Assembly (NCBI GenBank): GCA_021399435.1
Contig: JAJTUP010000001.1
Span: forward strand, 2,914,001-2,978,000
Reading direction: 5' to 3'
Length of the DNA: 64,000 nt
Source of the DNA: Diaporthe sp. PMI_573
Taxonomy: Eukaryota; Ascomycota; Sordariomycetes; Diaporthales; Diaporthaceae
A model generated the notes under the pieces. The model was given only the letters and a program-made list of their open reading frames with translations. It did no database searches and was not told the origin of the DNA. Positions 56,805 through 64,000 of this stretch are shown one piece after another (the stretch's first letter is position 1; each line of letters starts with the position of its first letter). A program made the position numbers and the translations under genes.

Positions 56805-59800
56805 GCGCTGTTGAATCAGCCGTTGCCTGCGTTTGTGGACCCCGCAACTCATGGGGGAGTCTCCTAAATACCGATCTCCTCTCACTGCGAGGCTTCCCTT
56901 GCCGAGATCATGTTGGTTTGGCCCACGCAAGACGTGCTCAACCATTACATCGGGACTAGTGATGAGCCTAGTTCAGCGCGAGATGACGTTTCCAATACCA
57001 TAGAATGGGTCTCACACAAAGAAGTGCCTTGTGGATCAGTGGAGGACAGAACAAGCATGGGAGGGCCATCGAATAATTTCTCTCGTCCTTTACCAGCTTG
57101 CTGCAGGTATGTCGGTCCCCTAGAAGACCAGAGGCACCTTTCCAACGTATGGAAGAAGAAGAAAAAGAAAACGACATTTCCTGGAATACAAAGGAGAAGA
57201 GGCAAGAGAATGCCAGCAGAGACGTCGTCACAAGTACACAATACGGCCAAGGATGGACGGTTTCAGGTCCTATTTGGAGAGAATCCAATAATTAGTCGTT
57301 AACAACGACGATGTCGACGTCTATATGTATAAGTAAGCAAAACACCTTTGAGCGATCTTTTTGAAGCACTGTTGACGAGCTCTCTAAGTCCCCGGGACCA
57401 AAAACAACTGACGCTTGATGCACATTGGCCTCACCATCTAAAGACACGACACGTTGTTCCTGACAACTAGCTAAGTGTAAGTTGCCTCGAGTCCCAGTGC
57501 TCTGGCGTCACGCAGCGACCAGAGCCTCGGTCATGAGCATTCCAAGGCCGTGGTCCACTGGGAAGGTGGTATCTGGACTCCTCGTAATCATTCCCTCTCT
57601 CAGACGAAATTACGCCGCTAGACTACAGAATGTCCTCGGCCTATGGAACCCGACCTGACGGGGCCGTGGACACATTATAATTTTCTGCCAACCTGGTATG
57701 CGGCTCCAAATAAACCATGGGAAACTTCTAGGAAAGAGTTGAAACAGCAGACGGGCAGCACAAGCCAAAATAGGTCAACATGGGACATCTCGACGTTGCA
57801 ACGTATAGACCATGGAGATTTGGCGGCTCTGCCCAATCGGTGAAGTAGTGGACTCCAAGAATGAGGAGCACAGATACACTATGCAAAAGCTGTCAACATT
57901 GCATTACTCGGCTGCTTTCTAAGTCTGATATTGCGAAATTCCAGACATATGTCGTATGTCGATCGTTAGTAGCTGATTGAATCATGAATGGTGTTTTGTA
58001 TCAGTTGTAGTTTATTTCAGTGAAAGTACTAGGTAGCAACAAGAAGTCGCTTTTGGGAAGACTCCATGGGCTCATCCACGTTGAGGTCCAGGCCCCGTCT
58101 TCTCATTCTAGCGCTGGATCATGGTCCTCTGAGCATGCTTGAGCTTTGCTTGCCATCCCGCTCGGTTAGACGGACTTGCTAAGTGTGGCCATTACTACTA
58201 CTCTACGAGGCAGACAGAGTCATGGCCACTTTCTCTGGACGTCCAATGGTAGATTGGGCTCAAGGCATTGGTAATTGATCGACAGCGACAAGCCCTCTGG
58301 CTTTCCAGGAGTAACTTATCGAAAGCCGAGCGCTACAAGAATAAAAGCCACCATCCTGCCTAACCGTTAAACCAGGTGCGGAGACATGAGAACCACTCAT
58401 GGTGGAACTTGGTGCTGTTGCAAAACAGTATTGCGAGCAGACTGGCCAGCTCCACTTGGGGGGCAGATATGCAGCTGCCACGGCGTGGACTACTGTGTAG
58501 ATGCAACGGCCAAGGGGGATACCCCAAAGGGCTCCGGGGACGATCCGACCACTTCAAAGAAACTTTTGGAGTAAATTGAAGGTCTTGGCATGATACAGCT
58601 CTGGTAGGTCAGGGTGACGGGCTCAAATTCTTCCATAGCCCACAGAGCTGACGATCGTGGGGTATGAATCGATGACGGCCCCTCATACCGTTTGCTTGCC
58701 TCATGATCAACACGCAACACGGCCTGTGGACAAAACTCAAGCAACCCCGCGACTGGCCGTGCAGTTGCAGGCAAGAAACCCCCGAGGAAGCTCCGACACG
58801 AGCACAAGACGGTGGTGCTTCTCACTTCCAATGTTTGGGGGGGAATACTTTGGCTGCGCTCAGCCCCATCGGGTACAAGGTCGCAACCCGAAGCGACTGT
58901 GCGCCCCAATGCCGGTCCTCATGAATCGACCGACACGGTTCCAAAAGCGCTCACCGCTGCTATTCCATGCTCGGCTGATGTTGGCGGCCGTGTCGGGGAA
59001 CAGTAACGTGAGCAGAAAGTGGGTTAGATAAAAAGGCATTGAAGGGGTGGGATAGGTTCGTAACTGGCAGCTGAGGCTGTTGAGGCGAGCAAATGCATTG
59101 TACAGGTCGTGCCACTAGGCAGGCTGTGGTTGTCGTGTCGCCTTGCCGAAGGGGACCTTGCCCCAGCTGACAGGCCGGTAGACGTGAAAACAAGCTTAAG
59201 ATTAGGCATGCAACAGGGCGGGGAAGCAATGATTGTGGATGGGCGTCGGTGACCGGCGTGATCACGAAGCTGAGAATGGTTGCTTTCCTCGGACGAGCAT
59301 GCAGTTCTCGGCATGGATCATGTGAAGTGTGTGTGTGTGGATGGCCACGCCACCTCAACAGCGAGACCACTCACTTTAGAACCACGATATTCCCCAGGTG
59401 CGTTTTAGCTCTGCAGCAGCCGAGCCAAGGTCAACTGATGGTTTGGCAGCCCGGCGCCTAGAGAGTTGGAACGGACAGTTGGGGTTGCCCATGCGTCTCT
59501 GCCGCATGCGGAAGAGGCGTGCGAGTCTGCATGGTGGCGACATTGGCAATAGGCTCGTTCTCGTGCTCGCTGGGAGCAGAGATGCAGTGTACTGTACAAG
59601 GCATCAGAGGGGGTGTTGGGTCCGTCAAACGGGGTTACATCCTGTATCGGCTATCATGCCGACCACTTGGAGTTGCAGTCTTCCCTTGCGATGTGCCGGT
59701 CTTGCTGATGTGCTCGGCCAACCATCCTGCTCCTTATTGATTGAATCGAGTCGCCGATACGCTCGTGTCTTATCACGATGTCGATCCCGCTTTCAGTAGA

Positions 59801-60792
59801 AGCTTTCCGTCCCGGATCAATCGGTACGGCCTCATTCGCACATGGCAGCCGCGTGGGTGATACATCTAATCTTGTTTTTTCTCCAATCCAGCATTGAGTT
59901 TTGTCAAGACGAGAGACGGCAATTTCTCCACCACGGCAGTCTTGTGCCCCTTTGCAGAGCAGGTAGCGTTTCGCTGGCATGACGCCAATGGTCAGTCAAA
60001 CGGATAGCGCTTGTTGTTTCTAGAGGAATTTCTGGAAGGCGGTCCCTTATCCGCCGTTGAGTCGCTCAATTTGATATCAGTCCAATGTGCTCTAGCGCGA
60101 AGCTGTTCCTCTTAGGCCACCGAAACTCTTCCGTAGCCCTGGTCAAGATTGACGACGCAAAGGACATTGAACTTGAGTCTCGAACACCGAGTCCCAAGCT
60201 TAGCACAAGGTGCTGCTTTGGACTCTAGATCTCAGACCGAACAGTTGCTGTGGCTGAAAAAGAAAAGCCCGGCGGTGACAGGGTAACTCGATACGTTCGT
60301 CTGAGTTTTGCATCGTCGAACTTTCAACTCCAATGTCATCATTCCGCTGCCCCACACTCTACCTACCGACTGTAGGTTCAATCAACAGAGCAAGGGGGAC
60401 CTGCTGCAGAAGACAAGGGAAGCCGAAAGCTGAGGCCAAAATCAGCCCAAGGATGCCTTGACGTTCTAGCCGCGGGACGTCTCGTCCGGCACCCGGGGAC
60501 GTGTCTGTGAACATGTGCGAATTGCCTTCCCATATTGCATGGCTAGCTGGTGATCACAGGGATACTAGCTTGATCTCACGTAGATCCCGAGTCAAGACTT
60601 GGGTCCAGTCTGGCCGAACTCAGTTCGTCTGTTCGCAAGGCAAGCAAGGGTAGCCAGGATCCCTTTCGGCGGATCAGCAAGCTCGAGGATCATGCCTTTG
60701 AAGGCTGGCCTCTCGAATTGTATCCACAGCATCCGTGCCCAGAGATGGTCTTCAATGTAGCTCTCGGGGAGGGCAAGGCGGAAGAGGAAGCC

Positions 60793-60827
60793 GCGGTGCG
60801 GTGCGGTGCGGTGCGGTGCGGTGCGGT
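60793..60827 (+). repeat. Seven-copy pentanucleotide repeat (GCGGT)
   Basis: Seven perfect consecutive GCGGT units. The five-base period breaks reading frames. Confidence 0.9.
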
Positions 60828-61840
60828 GTTATCCGCAGGGAGTCGCACCGGCCTCGAGCTGCGATGGCTCCCTGGGCCTACCATGCTTCAGATCCCAGCT
60901 GGGAGTCGTACCATCGCAACCGATGGGCCGACGATGGGTACAGAGAGTATGATGGCTGGAGGGGCAGACGAGCGTCACTGCTTGGTCACACCAACTGATG
61001 CGCTGAACATGCCGGCATAGGTTTGGACGTGCATGGTAGGGTAACAAAGCAGCTGGCGTTGCCCACTGCATTGGACTGGCAGGAGCGCGAGCGGTCCCGC
61101 CGTAGGCGGGTTGCAGTGCCATTCAGTGCTCGGATAGGTATCGCGAGGCCATCCCTACCCCTGCTGCCCCGGGCGTCCAAGCCGACACTGCCAGAAGAAT
61201 GGTGCGATGTACCGTACACAGTACGCAGGGCACGCAGTGGATGTTTCGTTCGGCAGGTCAAGCCTGTGGTGATGGTTAGAGTTGATCGAGCTTGGCGTCC
61301 AAACAAAGATGGGATCGACAGCGAGATATAGCGATCCTTTTGGGAGGTCTTATCTCCCCTGTTATAACGGGCAGCGGGAGCCGGATAGGAGGGACGGCAA
61401 ATGCCTGGGCCCAACAACAAGCCCAGGATATGGGGCCAGGCGAGACGAGAGCTTGGACGCCAAGCCAAGGCGAGTGGCGTTGATGCTCATACACAGCACG
61501 ACGCAGCAGCTCTGTGCCCAGGGCGGGCAGGCGGCCGTCGAGGGGTCCTCAGACTGGCAGACTGGGCAGCGGTAGGCAGCGAATGGATGGGTGGGCCAGC
61601 GGAGAAGAATAGCGCCGCGACGACTTAATAAATGACGGGTATCAAGAGTGATAACCGTGCGTTGAGGAGGAGAATGGTGTGGGTTGAGGCGTGTGGTCTT
61701 CTCAGGCCGGGGATCTGAGCCTCTCGGGAGGATCTGGAGTTCTTGGGACCAAAATGCAGAGAGAGCTCCGACCCTTGGGTGATCAACGGGGTGGTCAAGC
61801 TTCGACGAGGTCCAAGGTTTGGCAGGGGTGGGAGCTCGAG

Positions 61841-61910
61841 GCAGCTCGAGGCAGCTCATGGCAGCTCGAGGCAGCTCGAGGCAGCTCATGGCAGCTCGAG
61901 GCAGCTCGGT
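61841..61910 (+). repeat. 10-base tandem repeat with 30-base higher order
   Basis: Seven units of GCAGCTCGAG or GCAGCTCATG are in phase. The ATG-type unit recurs every third copy, so the array has a 30-base higher-order unit. A partial unit precedes it from about 61832. Because 30 is a multiple of three it keeps frames open as a 10-residue repeat, but flanking codons give no support for a gene. Confidence 0.88.
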
Positions 61911-63062
61911 GGGCCCAAGCTTCTAAGGTTGCCTGGCGAGCAGGATGGACAGGTGCCAAGACATGGAGTGTTCTCTAGGCCGTACCAATCGCAACAGATG
62001 AGAGGGGAGGGGACAGGTGGTGGAGTCGAGGCGAAGCGAGGCGAGTTGAGAAGTCAATGGAGTTGGAAGAAATCAAATCGAGCTGGGCCAGGAGCGAGGG
62101 CCTCGCCCATGCTGCCATGGTCGGACCTTGGCTGATGTCCAGGGCAAAGGGGGGAACCAGACTAGCGACCGAGGGTATCAACAAAAATGATGTGCGGTGG
62201 CATTATAATACGTGACGACGTATAAACATGAATATAGTCAACGTCAAAGAGCAAATAGTTCAGGCGGGAAGCGCAGGGTGTGCATGGTGCACATGGTGGG
62301 CAGGGCGGGCTCAGCACAGCCGTCTGGCGCTTTGAAGATGCGCCACTGCAGCCGGGGCAGCTGGGGCACCTTGAGGAACCCAGCGGGCCGACAGATACTT
62401 ACAGAGGTAGCTACCTAGATACCGAGATAGGTGTATATACGGCCTAGATGGCGCATGTACATACTCATAGTAATGAGCCGGCAGACTACATACCTTTAGT
62501 ATCTAGGTGGTCGTCTGCGATATAGGCAGATTGATAAAGTCTGGCCCTCTACACAGTACCTAGGTAAGTTACCTACCTACCTGCCACTGCCATCCATCCC
62601 AAGCCATCCAAGCCACGGCCACCATCATCCTAAGTCAAACGGTTGCCCCACCCCCTCTGCACTAATCCTTGCACTGGCACTGCTTTCCAAGGTTGGTGCC
62701 TCTGGCACCCTGTTCCTTGTGCCCTGGTAGATACCTGGGCAAGTACCGTAGACCAGAGTGGGCCTGCCCTCCTGCATGCCTGCTCACTTTTCTGTGTATC
62801 CATGCAGCCGAATCAAGAGGACGGACGGGAGGAAGACTGGGCAGGAGAGGAGAGCACGAACCAAACGAAACGAAACAAAGAGCAACTCTTCCCCATATCC
62901 CCATATCCCCGTACCCCTGCCTGCCCATCACGTCGATGCTCAACGGTCGTGGCCATGGCCCCACCCTTCGCCACCACCCCCCCACCCCCCTCAGCTCGTC
63001 CAGGGCTCGATAGCCGTCCAGGCGCGAGCTGGAAAAAAGTGCATCTACTGTACATCTGCGTC

Positions 63063-63130
63063 CTGTCCGTGTCTGTGTCTGTGTCTGTGTCTGTGTCCGC
63101 GTATGCGCCTGCGCCTGCGCCTGCACCTGG
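63063..63130 (+). repeat. Hexanucleotide array (TGTCTG then GCGCCT)
   Basis: Several TGTCTG units pass through TGTCCG into GCGCCT and GCACCT units without a break in the six-base phase. Confidence 0.85.
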
Positions 63131-63410
63131 ACTACCTACACCTGCAGCGCCTGCAGTCTGCAGTCTGCACCTGCACCTGCAACTACCTATGGTTGCCCTT
63201 TGAGCTGCGCAGGTGGGGTTCTTGGTCCACGGGTCCCCGTGCCTCCCCGCCCATGTATCTCTGTCCCCAGTCTGGTGGTGGGATACTCGACGGACCGGCT
63301 GCATAACTACTTGGGCAGGTGAGGTGTTGTGCAATGCTTGTATGTAGACCAGGTATATCACTCGCTTGTCCTGTGTGCACTCTTTTATCTCCCCTGCCTC
63401 TCCGGCCTCT

Positions 63411-63460
63411 GCCTGTGCCTGTGCCTGCGCCTGCGCCTGTGCCTGCGACTGCGACAGCGA
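63411..63460 (+). repeat. Hexanucleotide array (GCCTGT/GCCTGC)
   Basis: Eight or so six-base units GCCTGT, GCCTGC and GACTGC. It resembles the array 300 bases to the left, suggesting a common slippage-prone sequence. Confidence 0.8.
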
Positions 63461-63874
63461 CTTGCGGCCCCGTATGGTACCCTCGCAACCTCAGCACGTC
63501 GCCCTCCTCCCTCATTTGGCACAGCTGCAGCTCCAGCTACGGCTCCAGATCCCATCAATCGCACATGAGCATGCAGCCAGCCCTCCTGCCCCATCCCGTC
63601 TCCATTTATCTATCGCTACCCTGCCTGCCTGCCTCGACTGAATCGCCTTGCGCCACACGCTGCCTCGGTCTTGTCCTCGGTTCTCATCTTCACACCCTCA
63701 ACACCCATCCCATTCCCATCCTCGCCTGTTCTCCTTGTCCCCTTCTTTCTCCTCTGCCCCCTCCTGCCCTACACTCGGCCTCGCCAATACGCTTGCTGCC
63801 GTCCTACGACAAGACTCACTCCTTCATCACGCGCCATGCCATCCTCATGTGTCTGATATCTTCCTCGCCTTCCA

Positions 63875-64000
63875 ATGAGTCCGCGCAAGAAACGGCGAAT
63901 CAATCTCCTTCGGCTACCAAATGGATCTGCTTTCCATTCTGATCATCTTGACTTGTTGAAGCACCGGCGAGGACAGGACGAGAAATACCGGCATCGGCCG
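63875..64000 (+). CDS. Possible 5' end of a gene cut by the window edge
   Basis: An ATG at 63875 (context TTCCAATGAG) after a long pyrimidine-rich leader opens a frame that stays open for 42 codons to the end of the window. It begins MSPRKKRRINLLRLPNGSAF and continues with basic and His-rich residues. The basic start would suit a nuclear protein. No domain is visible in so short a piece, so this is a weak call. Confidence 0.3.
   Translation, partial: MSPRKKRRINLLRLPNGSAFHSDHLDLLKHRRGQDEKYRHRP

Larger units (their letters stand above)
56805..63874. other. Gene-poor right flank with short tandem arrays
   Basis: No gene is supported. Open frames here are short, overlap on both strands, and are low in complexity or repeat-derived. 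Clear structures are the tandem arrays at 60793-60827, 61841-61910, 63063-63130 and 63411-63460, and CCTA/TAGG palindromes at 62405-62425 and 62555-62582. The last 1.2 kb is pyrimidine-rich on the plus strand, like the leaders of the genes above, consistent with a promoter for a gene to the right. Confidence 0.5.

Noticed and set aside
56910..57302. 130-codon frame after the dual zinc-finger gene
   Set aside because: Includes a Lys run from an A-rich tract and shows no domain; best read as the 3' untranslated region.
61691..62135. Frames encoding QLEAA-like repeats
   Set aside because: Produced by the 10/30-base array; no support on either side.
62643..63942. Several frames of about 180-210 codons
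   Set aside because: Pro/Ser/Cys-rich products of pyrimidine-rich DNA and hexanucleotide arrays, open on both strands at once.

Overview
This window looks like chromosomal DNA from a filamentous ascomycete (Pezizomycotina, most like Sordariomycetes). The evidence is eukaryotic core genes (PRP31, CLF1, NPR3, SFT2, a LARP1-type La protein, ethanolamine kinase), short GT-AG introns of about 50-360 nt (several with CTGAC-type branch sites), GC-rich third codon positions, long pyrimidine-rich leaders, and multi-kilobase intergenic stretches full of microsatellites. There is no operon logic; genes are single units on both strands. I saw no rRNA, tRNA, CRISPR array or intact transposon. All gene calls come from reading the translated sequence; no database search was run.

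Layout, left to right. 1-2953: no gene, simple repeats. 2954-4338 (+): three-exon gene of unknown function. 4339-7394: AT-richer, possibly degenerate sequence. 7395-8675 (-): C2H2 zinc-finger regulator with an atypical first finger and a likely leader intron. 8676-15997: gene-free with minisatellites. 15998-17941 (-): PRP31, head to head with CLF1 at 18341-20347 (+), two spliceosome genes 399 bp apart. 22801-24978 (-): charged, glycine-zipper-like DUF3824-type protein. 28193-31245 (-): two-exon LARP1-type protein whose second exon carries a DM15-like motif. 31246-40002: long desert containing a dead ABC-C transporter (about 35078-36180). 40003-41310 (-): four-exon SFT2. 41311-46886: long leader region of a bHLH regulator at 46887-48470 (+), whose 3' end faces that of NPR3 (49492-52089, -). 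NPR3 is divergent from ethanolamine kinase (53389-54768, +). 55763-56804 (+): two-exon regulator combining a Zn2Cys6-like cluster with C-terminal C2H2/C2HC fingers. 56805-63874: no gene I can support, several short tandem arrays. 63875-64000: a possible coding start cut by the window edge.

Most genes are housekeeping functions: splicing (PRP31, CLF1), translation control (LARP1), amino-acid and TORC1 signalling (NPR3), phospholipid synthesis (ethanolamine kinase) and Golgi transport (SFT2), interspersed with three zinc-finger or bHLH regulators. I found no convincing gene cluster or defence-like system. The more unusual items are the dual zinc-cluster/C2H2 regulator whose cluster is built only by splicing, the stop-free in-frame intron of PRP31, the head-to-head spliceosome pair, and the ABC-C relic.
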